Assembly (NCBI GenBank): GCA_021234155.1
Contig: JAJEKV010000288.1
Span: forward strand, 58,001 to 122,000
DNA: 64,000 nt
Direction of reading: 5' to 3'
From: Isoetes taiwanensis
Lineage: Eukaryota > Streptophyta > Lycopodiopsida > Isoetales > Isoetaceae
This document shows positions 43,067 to 54,860 of the stretch, in pieces. Below the pieces are notes generated by a model. That model was given only the letters and a program-made list of their open reading frames with translations, made no database searches and had not been told where the DNA came from. Position 1 is the first letter of the stretch. Each line of letters begins with the position of its first letter. The position numbers were made by a program, and so were the translations under genes.

Positions 43067-43837
43067 AACAAATTGAATACGGTTGTCTATACTAAGGTAC
43101 GATAGTTATCTGAGGAAAATAGAGGTAATATCTGAACTAGAATAGCAAATCTATGATTATAAGAGATAAACTAGATAAGAATTTGTAAGAATAGGAAGAT
43201 ATTTCCTATAATTGGAAAGGAGAGAATTTTTTTTTTTTTTAATTTTAGAAAAGACAGATAGTATAAAAGAAGGGCAAACATTAAAACATGATAACTCGGC
43301 GACAATTTATGAGAATGGAGCGATCTTAAGCATTCTGGAAAGCCCTCGGAGTCTAGTTTCAGAATTGGAGTGGCACCTCTCTTAACCCCTTACGGTTAGA
43401 GAGATATCGCAGAAAAGGTGGACAGGGGTCAAATAAGACTGCATGTGGAAGATCCTTTGGTGGGTAGCTGGAGCCGGATCTTTGGAGTTTCTGTTAGTTT
43501 GGAGTTATCTTTTCTTTTGTTTAGTAGTTTGTGGAAAAGCTTACATGTTTTATTTTGTTATTGATTCTTTGTGTTTGTGTTTGCAAATATAATAAAACAT
43601 TAAAGAATGAACGTGTATGAAAGAACCCGCCCCTTTGTCGTTGCCGAAGGTCTGGGCGGTAAAGCAACTGCATACCAGGTGATTGGTATATGGACGTATA
43701 GTCGTGTCCGGAACGATATACATGTGAACCCGGGTGAGGGATTGATCATCCCTGAATCACAGTAAGTTATAAGAAGATGTTCTATGCGTGACTAACATTT
43801 GTGTGCCTATTGTCTGTGTGACTAATGATTCGCCTCA
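43052..43837 (+). repeat. LTR-like segment Y, forward copy
   Basis: About 786 bp, starting TGTAACAC and ending near CGCCTCA, matching the reverse complement of 53582-54437. It lacks about 84 bp just inside the start that the other copy has. The TG...CA ends suggest an LTR, but no 5-bp flanking duplication was found. Confidence 0.65.
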
Positions 43838-44220
43838 GGTCCCAAGGCAACAATAATCAAGCTTCTTGCAAGGATGTGAGATAAGAAGGTCCCTATGCAG
43901 AAGCCAAACAAGACCACCAATATTAGACGTAGAAGCCTCATGATGATATAAATCCGCGTAATACTGATAGCATTCTTAAGCCTGAAGAAGGTGGTGCTGA
44001 AGATCTGATTGAAGAGCCTGGAGTTTTTCAAGCTGATACTCATCAGGAGAATTGACATATCTCATGACACTAAGAGACCAACGAGGATGTTGGCACGAGT
44101 TCAAAAAGGACAAAGTCTGGCTCCTGGAAGCATGCAGTGAGTTGTTGAAAGCAAACTCAGTGATTGGAAGTCAATCGACTCAATCATCTTGCCAATAACT
44201 GATAAAGCACCTCAAAGATG

Positions 44221-44661
44221 TGACGATTAACTATCAGGTCCAGAGCGTGTGATTCGATTTCATCCAAATCATCGTGGCCTTTCCGATTAGGATGCACAGC
44301 TACCACTCCAGAGGTAGTGGGTTCAAGTCCCATTCAGACCCTTAAATGTGACAGTATGATTTGGATAACTCATGCCCTAATAGTGTGGGCAACTTGTAAT
44401 AGGGTTGGGAGTCCAGATAGTTGTCATCACACTCCTTGGTTTCAGTCCCTTGCAGATCGATTTCGATCCGCCCTAAATTCCCCCGGGTGCAAGCCTTCAA
44501 GGAGGGGGGCCTTGAGGGGAGGATAGTTTGATGATTAACCATCAGGACTGGAGCGTGTGATTCAGTTCCATCCAAATCATCGTGGCCTTTTCGGTTAGGA
44601 TGCACATCTACCACTCTAGAATTAGTGGGTTTAAGTCTCGTTCAGACCCTTAAATGTGACA
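44221..44661 (+). mobile_element. Candidate miniature LTR element (TRIM-like), 441 bp
   Basis: Two 133-bp direct repeats (44221-44353 and 44529-44661), each TG...CA, flank a 175-bp interior. A purine-rich tract ending ggcctTGAGGGGAGGATAG lies just before the second repeat, where a polypurine tract belongs. No standard primer-binding site follows the first repeat and no clear target duplication is seen. Each repeat has tRNA-like boxes. An alternative reading is two SINE copies in tandem. Confidence 0.55.
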
Positions 44662-44765
44662 CTCCTGCCCATTACTTTTTAAATGATGACCAAAAATCAA
44701 CTAGCGATCGATATGTAATAGCTCCAAAAAATGCTATAAAAAACCCGCGACAATAATATCCATGA

Positions 44766-46600
44766 TCACTGATGAGATAGTGTCTGGTAATCTATAAAGT
44801 TGACTACTTCATAAAGAAGATCAGGTGTTCCTTCGCTGATGATGGTGATATTGCGAGAAATATAATGAGTCATCTTAGAGACGCGATCAACAACGACCAT
44901 GATGGCATTATGACCTCGAGAAAATGGCAACTCTAGAATAAAATCCACAGAAATACTCTTTCAAGATCCATCTGGAATAGGCAGCGCTAAAGAAGACCGT
45001 GAGAAAGATTAAGTATCACATGATCGAATGAAAACTTTGGCAAAGTAGCGAAGCCCAGCCATCAATACTCTTGACTAATAAGTTCTAGAGTCTTGGCTAC
45101 TCTAAAATATTCGACCAGAGATGAGTCATGGCAAGCCTGAAGAACTCAGAGCCTAGAAGCATCATCTAAAACATATAAAAGTCCATCACGAAACAAAAAT
45201 GCATCTCAAACCTCAAAATAATCATAGTCCAACTTCCAAGAAGATAATGTTGAGCCAAGATGTGAAAATACATCTTGAGCCAATGGATCAAGGGAGAGAT
45301 GCCAGAATAAAGCTAGAAGCAATCAGGCCCTAGAAAAACCTGTGATTGCTCTCAAATGAGAGATCACTCACTTGGGCTCAAGAGAAAAGTGTCGAGATAA
45401 GGCATCAGGCTTTCTTGGAGAAATACAAGGCAGTACTTGATTACAAAATCAATGCGGGATAATATTTGAGTATGCCACCGGACTTGGAGATGGTTGAGCA
45501 CTTGAGCTGACCGAAAATTTTCCAAATTTCGATGATTAGTATAGACCGATTATGTAGAGATCCTTCCGGAAAATATCTCCATTCTTCGAAAGAATTAACT
45601 TAAAATGTCTCCATTCTTCGAAAGAATTAACTATCGCCAAAAGCTCCTTGTCATAAATCGGATAGTTGATTTCTGCAACTTGGAATCCAAGAGTGATAGA
45701 CGATCCAATGCAATTCATGGTCATCCCTCTCCTGCGACAAGATACTGCCAAGAGCAAAATCAAAAGCCTCTACTTCGACAACATATGGCATGAAGGATCT
45801 GTATAGGCAAGAATTGGTGCCATGATAAAAGCATGCTTTAGGATAACGAAAACAGTTTCCATAATACTGCCAAGAGCAAAATCAAAAGCATCTACTTCGA
45901 CAACGTATGATATGAAGGATCTGTATAGGCAAGAACTGGTGCCATGATAAAAGCATGTTTTAGGATAACGAAAACGGTTTCCATACTTCATTCAACTGGC
46001 ACATCCCTTTTCATAAAACATTGTATATCTCAGACGGAAGTAGGTGTTTTCATCTAAGGAGTAATCTGATAACCAAGAACACCACAGTATTTTGCCGAAC
46101 TGACATTTCTCCAGATTAGCATATAATCCATGCTCCTGAAGCTTCTAATGGACCTGTCGAACATGCCTCTCATGTTCTTTAAGGGTCGTTGAATAAATAA
46201 GGATATCATCCAAATAATTGATAATAAAATTGTCCAATAACTCTCAGAAGACATCATTGGTCATATCCTGGAACACCGCTGGAGCATTATGAGCCCAAAT
46301 GGCATAACTGTGAACTCAAAATGGCCACGCGCATACAAAATGATGTCTTCTATTCATCACCCTCACGAATCTAGATCAGATTGTAGGTACCACGAAGATC
46401 AATCTTCCTAAAATAGCACACATCCTGGAGCCACTCCAACAACTCAGGGATTATAGAAATCAACATCTGTAGTTTGCCAGAGGAGCTGTCCTGCATAGAT
46501 GGAGTAGCCGCTGGTTTGCTGGAGTAGCTGGATTGGCTGCGCTCAATTCTGTGTAAAAATATGTAGTGGCTGATAACGGCCAAAAAATGGGTGAAGAATA
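44766..46600 (-). pseudogene. Ty3/gypsy pol relic (RT, RNase H, IN)
   Basis: Minus strand, heavily decayed. RT traces: KIDLRGTYNLI (near 46390) and GHFEFTVMPFGL-like remnants. RNase H: VEVDAFDFALGSI (near 45960) and INYPIYDKELLAIVNSFEEW (near 45630). Integrase core: MDFILELPFSRGHNAIMVVV with DRVSKMTHYIS (44850-44948). A 121-bp internal tandem duplication (45745/45866) and a small one at 45575/45606 interrupt it. No LTRs could be assigned. Confidence 0.75.
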
Positions 46601-46955
46601 ATTATATAGGTTTGGATAAAAGTATCAGTATTTCAAAGCACTAATATAACGAGTTTCCATCTTGCACTTAATTAACCTTGTCATTTGGCTGAACGAAATC
46701 AGAAAGACTCATCATAATGCTGCTTCATAATTTGTCACTCATCTTGGACAAAATCTAGGCATCAAATTTTTTAGCTTGACCCATGTCATAACGGGTATAT
46801 CAAACCTTAAGTTTCCACCAAAGAATGGTATCACCTTTTGATCGAACATTAATCCAATAAAGCTTAGAGCTCTATATTTTTGCCAAACAATGAAATGGAG
46901 GAGCTTTGGTTTCCGGTCAACAGAAGCAACCATCTCTTATTCTACGAAGATAATC

Positions 46956-47170
46956 CAACTTGATATTAGGTCCTTTTCTCCTATTCTTCATCTTATGGAT
47001 CAAGAGCATGTTTTCTCCTATTCTTCCTTCAATCTTATGGATCAAGAGCAATGCGACAATTCAACTTGATATTAGGTCCTTTTCTCCTATTCTTCATCTT
47101 ATGGATCAAGAGCATGTTTTCTCCTATTCTTCCTTCAATCTTATGGATCAAGAGCAATGCGACAATTCGA
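46956..47170 (+). repeat. Tandem duplication, period about 106 bp
   Basis: Two near-identical units begin caacttgatattaggtcc; each itself contains two tctcctattcttc...atggatcaagagca subrepeats. Confidence 0.85.
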
Positions 47171-48401
47171 TTGCTTTATCAACAAATGGGTCAAACTATG
47201 TCCAGACTCTCTTTGTCCAAAACACCAGCATGTGAAAGGGGCGTGGCAACTTTCTTGGTGCGAAAACTAGATTAGAACTTAAATTAAGCACATCCTCATC
47301 GGTTTCCCCAAATTAGAATCATCAAATTCAATGGGTGCATCACTCTGCATTATCTTTGTTGTTCGTTCACTTTTAAGCCTTTACCATAGCCAATCTTTGT
47401 AAATCCATTCAATTGTTCGATGTTGGTCTACCATTGCAAAGAGAGAACAAGAAAGATAGAGAGCAAAAATATCTTTTTTCATCAGGATTGGTACAAATTC
47501 TATAGACACAACAAGACGAAAGAATAAGCCTTCGTCGCAACCTCGAATTGACAACTCCTGAAACCCAGAGGACCCCGCAATCAATCCTTCCCTGAGCATA
47601 GGATGCTAGAGACAACAATTCACTTCTGAATGATGAAGGAATCTCTCCTCTCAACCTTGAAGCCCAAAGAACCCTGCCATCAAGCAAAGGATGCTAACGC
47701 CAAAATTCACTTTCGAATGAAGAACATCCGTTAAATAGTTCGGCTCATAGTCTAATCTTGGCTTGGCACTACTCTCTTTGATACACCAACCAATAAGCAT
47801 CATTTTCCAATTCAATCTTCTTTCATTCAACGACATCAAACATTTGACAGATTTGCTAATTCTATATCATATTAAGCTATGATTGGTATGACATTGAAGC
47901 AGCTAATTCCAGTGTCATGCTGTAAATAAGGTCTACAAGTTCTGATTATCTCCTTGGTAATAAATGCTTGAAATTCTTATCTCCTTGGATCTTTGTGCAG
48001 GATTACTTCGTAAGAAATCCCCTCTGAAACTACATCATACACTTACAAGCTGTTCTTCTCTTCTTGAATGTAGTCTCGTGTGTCACTGTCTTTTGGCCAC
48101 TGTCTTTTGGCCAGGATTTCCATTATATATCTTCTTGTCAAGATTTGGTTTTTGAAGGCGACCCTTCATGTGACAGCACAATGTTAGCATGGTCAGGAGC
48201 TTGTTGGTCCTCCATCAAAACATCAGGAGACTTTGGGGGTAAGTCATAGAACCCATTTGGCTACCAAATGGGTGCCAACTCATGAGTTTATTTCCACCCC
48301 GTGCCTATAATGTCATAGGGATGGCCTTGAAGTCATATGCGGATATGGAGCCATGTGTTAAAGAGTCAAATCTGGAGATCAGCCGTTGAATAGGGTACTC
48401 T
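47171..48401. other. Gap upstream of the PPR 3' flank
   Basis: No coding signal recognised; minor degenerate repeats near 47580-47720. Confidence 0.35.
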
Positions 48402-48563
48402 TCCAAATTTATTGTAGAAGATCTCCGAAGATGCTATGTGAAACCTCCTAGATTGCTAGTACCAACCAACACCATGGCTCTCCTCCAAATTTATTGTAGA
48501 AGATCTCCAAAGATGCTATGTGAAACCTCCTAGATTGCTAGTACCAACCAACACCATGGCTCT
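48402..48563 (+). repeat. Tandem duplication, period 82 bp
   Basis: Two units (start tccaaatttattgtag) differ at one or two bases, so the duplication is recent. Confidence 0.9.
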
Positions 48564-48760
48564 ATCGTCATCTCCACTGAGGTGTCCACTATAATGTGCG
48601 GAATTTGAATACCTTATTTCCCAATCTTCCCATCTTTCAGCTCCATTTGCAGCTTCAGTAAGTTCCATTGTGCTTCTTGAAATATCTGTTGCTCATTAGC
48701 AACCATGCAAGGAACTGCATTTTAATCAATCTACTCAATTTCATGGAGTTCAGAGGCTCA

Positions 48761-51457
48761 TCAGGGATTCATCTTAGATTGTGACACACTTATGCTGATG
48801 TCTAAATTGGACAAGTGATGTCCTGATAGGTCCGCTATAGAACAAATGCCCTCACTTCTAACATGGCTTCTATTCCTGTCACCAAATTCAAGGTTTTCCT
48901 TAGAAACATTGACCTTCCATGCTCCTGCAGAACTTGCAAGCTGAAGAATTCTGAAAGCATCTTCCTCCATTTGCGCATCAGCATACATGTTCGACATAAG
49001 TACATATATAGCTGCACATTGAGGAACAAAATAAACAATTTGATCAAAGCAAGATTTGCCTAGATGAACATCACCACTGATTCTGCAAGCATCAAGCAAT
49101 GATGTCCATCCAATAACATTAGGTTGGGTAGTGGAATGGAGCAAAGCTTCTGTTTCTCTAACACATCCTGCATGGCTCAAGAGATCAACCATGCATGCAT
49201 AATGGAAAGTGGATGGTATAATACCATAATGTTCCATCATGGACTTGAAATGGTGCCTACCTTCATCCACAAGGCCCATGTGGCTGCACAATATGATAAT
49301 GATGGTAAAAGATATCTCATTTGGCATTATACAATATTTTTGCATTTTTTCAAAGTATTTAAAAGCAAGGCCGGCTTTGCCATGCTGGGCATATCCTGCA
49401 ATCATTATATTCCATGAAACAGCACTTCGATTGGGCAAATTCTCAAATATGTCACAGGCATCTTTGAGACTCCCACACTTGAAATACATGTCCACAAGAG
49501 TATTACCTAGAGCACTATCTAAAGGGTACCCAGATTTGGTAATTTTGTCATGTACAACTCTCCCCTGATCTATTGCACCTATACTTGCGCAAGCTTTTAA
49601 GACGCCTACAAAAATAATATTGGTTGAACTGATGCCTTGCTGCTGCATCTGATCAAAACACTCAAGAGCAAGGAGGCCTTCACCATTCTGTGCATATCCT
49701 ACAATAAGTGCAGCCCATGATGCTGCATCTTTCTTTGCTAACTTGTTAAACACCTCATATGCCTCTTCCAAGCTCCCACATTTAATATACATATCAACAA
49801 TTGTGTTCCCCATAACAACGTCAGATTGAAGTCCAAAATCAATAATTTTATCATGGACAATTCTCCCTTGCTCTATTACTCTTAAGCTGGCACATGCTTT
49901 ACAAATGCTTAGAAATGTAACATGATTTGGCCTCACACCCTCATGCTGCATCTTCTCAAAGCATTCTAAAAGCAAGAAAACCCCCCCCCATGCTCGCATA
50001 TCCCCAATCAATGCACTCCACGACACCACATTTGGCGAAACCATTGCTTTTTGCATCTCCAAGAAACATTCTAAAGCAAGTGAGCATTCTCCATGTTGGG
50101 CATACCCTGCAATCATTGCATTCCATGACACAACATCTTTGTTAGGCAACTTATCAAAAACATTACATGCCTCCTCAAACCTCTTGCATTTTGCATACAT
50201 GCTAATAAGAGTATTCCCTAGAATGCTATCTGATTGGAGCCCAACGTCAATACTTTTACAGTGAACCAGCCTACCCTGTTCTATAGACCCTATGATGCTA
50301 CATGCTTTCAATGCAAGTATTATTATGCTGCTTTCCAATCTAAATCCAAACTGCTGCATGTCTTGAAAATACTGCAGCCCGAGCCTGGCTTCTCCATGTT
50401 GAACGTATCCCGCTATTATTGAGCGCCAAGAAGCTCCATCTCGAATCGGTAATTTTTGGAAAACTTTACAAGCACCCTCTAGACTTCCACATTTTGCATA
50501 CATATCAATTAAACTGCAATTCAAGACAGGGCACAAATCAAATCCGCTTTTCAAAAGCTGGCAATGAAGTAGCCTACCATGCTCTATATTTACTATGCCA
50601 GCACAAGCTTTGAGAACGCTTGAAAATATGATCTCGTCTGAACTTACACCTTGCTGTTGCATCCTTTGAAAACATTCCAGGGCAAGAAAATCTTCTCCAC
50701 ATTGGGTGCATGCCACAATGATTGTACCCCATGACACCACGTTTGGTTTAATCCCTTCATTTTGCATTTTTTCAAAACAACTGAAAGCAAGGAGAGTATG
50801 TCCATGCTGAACATATCCTGCAATTATTGCATTCCAAGTGACTACATTTTGATGGGGCAAATTAATGAAAATTAAATTTGCCTCTTCAAAATTCCCACAC
50901 TTGGCATACATATTGATTAAAGAATTCCCTAGAATAACATGTACTTGGAGTCTGCTTTTTAGGACATGAGAGTGGATAAGCCTTCCTTGTATAAGGGACA
51001 ATGCTATTGTGCACGCCTTAAGCACTGCAACACAAGCATAACCATTGCTCTGTACACCTGATAATTGCATTTTATTGTATAAATCGAGTGACACTTCACC
51101 TGTTCCAAGCTTGGCATTTGTTGCAATTATTGCGGTCCAGGTGTAAATACTTGGTTCTGAAATCTTGGTAAATGCTTCATTTACTTCAATTAAGCTTCCT
51201 CTAGCACCAAATGAGCCAATAACATAGTCACCATCTAAGTACTTTCTTTCCTTACAAGCTTCTGGAAGTGGGAGAATCAGATTATTGCCCAAGTCTTCAA
51301 TCATGTTGTGGGGACCAATTTTTTGATATCCTGTTGCTCTTAATTGTGACTGCCATACACCAGTGTAATAGAAAAATATCGGCACCGTAATCAAAGCAGA
51401 AATAAATCGATCTGAAGTAATAGAAGGTGTTACCTTGTGCATAAGGCAAGTGCCCAT
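48761..51457 (-). CDS. PLS-class pentatricopeptide repeat protein (898 aa)
   Basis: An intronless frame. PPR proteins of this class bind organellar RNA in a sequence-specific way, mostly for C-to-U (and in ferns U-to-C) editing. The protein shows a run of P-L-S triplets: L-type signatures MYAKCGNFEEA, MYAKCGSLEGA, MYAKCKRFEEA, MYIKCGSLEEA and MYFKCGSLKDA recur about every 100 residues, with VVTWNAIIAGYVQHG-like S motifs between. An E-type region starts near residue 770 (WTSLLDACRISGDVHLGK, YVLMSNMYADAQ). The E+ part is divergent (SSAGAWKVNVSKENLEFGD) and there is no DYW deaminase domain; length and end suggest loss of the usual C-terminus. Residues about 482-495 (GDMRAWGGVF) fall out of the repeat pattern (see findings). 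No clear transit peptide is visible, and start choice (M at 51457) is simply the first ATG. Confidence 0.88.
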   Translation of the reverse strand: MGTCLMHKVTPSITSDRFISALITVPIFFYYTGVWQSQLRATGYQKIGPHNMIEDLGNNLILPLPEACKERKYLDGDYVIGSFGARGSLIEVNEAFTKISEPSIYTWTAIIATNAKLGTGEVSLDLYNKMQLSGVQSNGYACVAVLKACTIALSLIQGRLIHSHVLKSRLQVHVILGNSLINMYAKCGNFEEANLIFINLPHQNVVTWNAIIAGYVQHGHTLLAFSCFEKMQNEGIKPNVVSWGTIIVACTQCGEDFLALECFQRMQQQGVSSDEIIFSSVLKACAGIVNIEHGRLLHCQLLKSGFDLCPVLNCSLIDMYAKCGSLEGACKVFQKLPIRDGASWRSIIAGYVQHGEARLGLQYFQDMQQFGFRLESSIIILALKACSIIGSIEQGRLVHCKSIDVGLQSDSILGNTLISMYAKCKRFEEACNVFDKLPNKDVVSWNAMIAGYAQHGECSLALECFLEMQKAMVSPNVVSWSALIGDMRAWGGVFLLLECFEKMQHEGVRPNHVTFLSICKACASLRVIEQGRIVHDKIIDFGLQSDVVMGNTIVDMYIKCGSLEEAYEVFNKLAKKDAASWAALIVGYAQNGEGLLALECFDQMQQQGISSTNIIFVGVLKACASIGAIDQGRVVHDKITKSGYPLDSALGNTLVDMYFKCGSLKDACDIFENLPNRSAVSWNIMIAGYAQHGKAGLAFKYFEKMQKYCIMPNEISFTIIIILCSHMGLVDEGRHHFKSMMEHYGIIPSTFHYACMVDLLSHAGCVRETEALLHSTTQPNVIGWTSLLDACRISGDVHLGKSCFDQIVYFVPQCAAIYVLMSNMYADAQMEEDAFRILQLASSAGAWKVNVSKENLEFGDRNRSHVRSEGICSIADLSGHHLSNLDISISVSQSKMNP

Positions 51458-52007
51458 GCTAACTTAGCTTATCATTCCTACCATGAACCATGAGAAAAGC
51501 ATAAGCACTCCGTATCAGTGATTTACCAGGCAAATCCAAAGTTATTGTTGTAGGTTTAAAAGACCTTCTACAACATTCCTCGGCATGAAACTGCTTGTTT
51601 CACAGCTCTGGACGCCATGAACGTGAAGCATCAGCAAAACATATCAATGATTTATGAGGCAAATCCAAAGTTATTGTTGTAGGCTTAAACGACCCTCTAT
51701 GACATTATGCCATTCCGCCGAACGTGGGCATGAGACTATTGGTTTCAATTTCAAAACTCTATGGCATAGCCAATTTTCTTTTGATTCACAGGTTTTCACA
51801 TTCATTCCATAGGATGCCAAACCCTTGGCAAAACATTACATCAAAATTTAAATTAGCCCATAGCACATTTGATGGCCCAAGATGATTATACCTAAACTTG
51901 GTGTATTCTGAAGCGGAATAATTTGGGCCGAAAAAATCCCCCAACTTTTCTCCAACAGTTCCCCCGCATTACCTGTACCTGAAACCTTACCGCCCCCAGC
52001 GGGTGAA
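51458..52007. other. 5' flank of the PPR gene with a partial duplication
   Basis: A stretch containing ggcaaatccaaagttattg occurs twice (about 51515-51580 and 51642-51707). No promoter motif stands out. Confidence 0.5.
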
Positions 52008-52421
52008 TATAGAGTTACCCTGGTGTTGATGATACCTTCGCATTGTATCCCTTCTGGCCAAATCAAAGCAAAATAAATTCCGTCCGACAAAATCACCCGA
52101 CTTAACTCCATAGTAAGTGGGTTACTACGCATTTTGAGGGCAGTTTTTTGCCCTCTTGGAATTGGTAGAATCCGGAGGCGTTGGAGGAGATTTTTGGTTT
52201 GCAGAGATCAGCTCTTTTAACCCCTCTTATTCCGACCATGATGGAAGTCGCTAGAACTGATTTGGAGCTGGATCGGCCGAGATATCCATCCTCGAGCCAA
52301 AAAAATGGCTAGGGGTAGGCGTAGTCAACGTGATTGCACAGTTACTGTGATTTTGGTGATTCCGCCATAAGGGATACCCTGCGAAGGTATCACCAAAACC
52401 AGGGTAACTCTATTTTCACCC
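52008..52421. repeat. Foldback (inverted repeat) element
   Basis: The arm starting gggtgaatatagagttaccc (52008) is matched in reverse complement by the arm ending at 52421 (gggtaactctattttcaccc). The similarity continues inward for at least 60 bp, past gataccttcgca. This is MITE-like, but no target duplication was identified. Confidence 0.65.
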
Positions 52422-53289
52422 ATTCAGCCATTAATCCTAGCCAGCCATCCTGATCCCTGATTAATGAACCCTGCTACGATATCCTCTATTTCGTGCTTTG
52501 GAATAGCAAGCCTGTGACTAACTCCTTTGGTATCACGCAAGGAAGGATTTCGGAGCAAAATTCTGGCACAATGTGAGACAATACTAATACAATTTTGAGC
52601 TGGCCAAATATAGGAGAGAACAATACAATTTTGAGAATTTTGAGCTAGCCAAATGGCTCACCTCAAAAATTTTCATCTATCATCATCATTGACTTCTTTT
52701 GCCAATAGTTCCTGCAATTGAATCCTTACACTAGTAGGGATCATCATTAGCAATGGTCTTGTTCTTACTGACCAACCATAGTCTATGGTTTTAAGATGTT
52801 GATAGTATGGTATGTCATTAGATTTTGGTCTCCATTTTTCACTCCAACAATCTCGTTATTGTTAAGAGCATAAGCGATATCCTTTCTAGCTATAGGCTCC
52901 CACTAAAAGACAAGTTACCCATTGGTAATGAGGGGGGTTGGATCCTGTTCAACATAGGCTACCCATGTGGGTCCTCGCATGTTACGGTGTCTTATTTTTA
53001 GTGTCCTTTTGTCCACCCAAATTAGCACTATTTTTAGTATTATGGGAAGAGGAAAAATCAAAATTAACGAGAATATTGGGGGGTGGTTGATTCCCCCTTT
53101 CTCGAGGGAAAGAGATCTCGTTTCTTTCTTTCCATCCATTTTTTATTCAGGCTTCTTATGATCCAATGACTAATGACGAAGACAGGAGGCGGAAATAGCG
53201 TTTGCAGAAGCAACGACAAAGAGCAAGCAAGATGAGGCAACAATTGTCAAATGAAAATTTAGATTGGAGTATTGAGCACTCAAAAAAGC
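52422..53289. other. Gap without recognised gene
   Basis: Only short frames on both strands. Confidence 0.35.
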
Positions 53290-53576
53290 TAAAACGCTCC
53301 TAAGGCGTTTAACACTTGAAAATCAAACAGAGAAGTAATTGGAACAAAAATAATATATAACTTTCTTTTATTATGAGGTAACAATGGTCCTTGACACTCG
53401 AAATCCGAGTTTCAAACTACTCCTAGTCTTTAGAAAATCTATGCCTTGACATCTCGGCTATTATCCCACGCTTCCCCCAGCGCAAAACTCACTTAGCTAC
53501 TAACTCTGTCTGTAAGAAGGAAGAAGAGAAAGATAGGGTTATTCCTAGGAAGGACTAAGTGGGTAAACAATTACCT
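53290..53576 (-). repeat. LTR X, left copy (3' LTR)
   Basis: Begins taaaacgctcctaaggcg and ends gtaaacaattacct. It matches 54861-55146 with few changes. Confidence 0.85.
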
Positions 53577-53581
53577 TAACC

Positions 53582-54437
53582 TGAGGCGATCGTTAGTCAC
53601 ACAGACAATAGGCACATAAATGTTAGTCACGCATAGAACATCTTCTTATAACTTACTATGATTCAGGGATGATCAATCCCTCACCCGGGTTCATAGGTAT
53701 ATCGTTCTGGACACGACTATACATCCACATACCAATCACCTGGTATGCACGTTGCTTTACCGCCCAGCCCTTCGGCAACGACAAAGGGGCGGGTTCTTTC
53801 ATACACGTTCATTCTTTAATGTTTTATTATATTTGCAAACACAAACACAAAGAATCAATAACAAAATAAAACATGTAAGCTTTTCGACAAACTACTAAAT
53901 AAAAGAAAAGATAACTCCAAGCCAACAGAAACTCCAAAGATCCGGCTCCGGCTACCCACCAAAGGATCTTCCACATGCAGTCTTATTTGACCCCTGTCCA
54001 CCTTTTCTGCGATATCTCTCTAACCGTAAGGAGTTATGAGAGGTACCACCCCAATTCTGAAACTAGACTCCGAGAGCTTTCCAGAATGCTTAAGATCGCT
54101 CCATTCTGATAACTTGTCGCCGAGTTATCATGTTTTAAAGTTTGCCCTTCTTTTATACTATCTGTCTTTTCTAAAATTAGAAAAAATATCCTCTCCTTTC
54201 CAATTATAGGAAATATCTTCCTATTCTTACAAATCTTATCTAGTTTATCTCTTCTAATCATAGATTTGCTATTCTAGTTCAGATATCACCTCTATTTTCC
54301 TCAGATAACTACCATACCTTAGTATAGACTACTGTATTCAATTTGTTTCTAACCGTTGCAAATCTTTTAAATATTCCTGACCTGAGGTTAAGAATAAAAA
54401 TTATTTACTTATCCCTCAACCCCCTAGGTGTGTTACA
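53582..54437 (-). repeat. LTR-like segment Y, inverted copy
   Basis: On the plus strand this starts TGAGGCG and ends GTGTGTTACA; it is the reverse complement of 43052-43837. It includes the 83-bp end (54355-54437) that the forward copy lacks and that recurs at 26581-26663. Confidence 0.7.
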
Positions 54438-54845
54438 TTTTCTCTCATACTAAAAATTTACACATGTCCTCATGGGGATAATCTGTAAATTCCTTGCAAA
54501 GTCAATAATTTCTATAGATGAACCAAGATATCCAAGGTACAAGACATATCTAAAAACTATGTTCCACTCCATACACCCTTCGAGGTTTACTACACTTACC
54601 ACTACAACATTTAAGATTAATTTGGATGACTACTAGTGTTTGGGGACTTCACAGTTAGGTACTAGATTTAGAATGTGAAAACTAAATTTTGAACTCTCCC
54701 TTTTCCCGTTGCTGGCCACGACTAGATGTCTCAGCTGCATAACTTCCAGGAGTTTCTTCCTTTTTGGTTTCCCATAATTTCAATATTGATGACTTCTAAT
54801 TGTCTTTGGCCCAATAACCAACTATGGTTAATAATCGGAAGCCTA

Positions 54846-54858
54846 GGCTCTGATACCA
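54846..54858 (-). other. Primer-binding site of element X
   Basis: The minus strand reads TGGTATCAGAGCC, two bases from the LTR. Confidence 0.88.
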
Positions 54859-54860
54859 AA

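Noticed and set aside
44272-44345. Functional tRNA gene in the first TRIM-like LTR
   Set aside because: The boxes align with a tRNA but the stems do not close, and the same sequence recurs in the second repeat.
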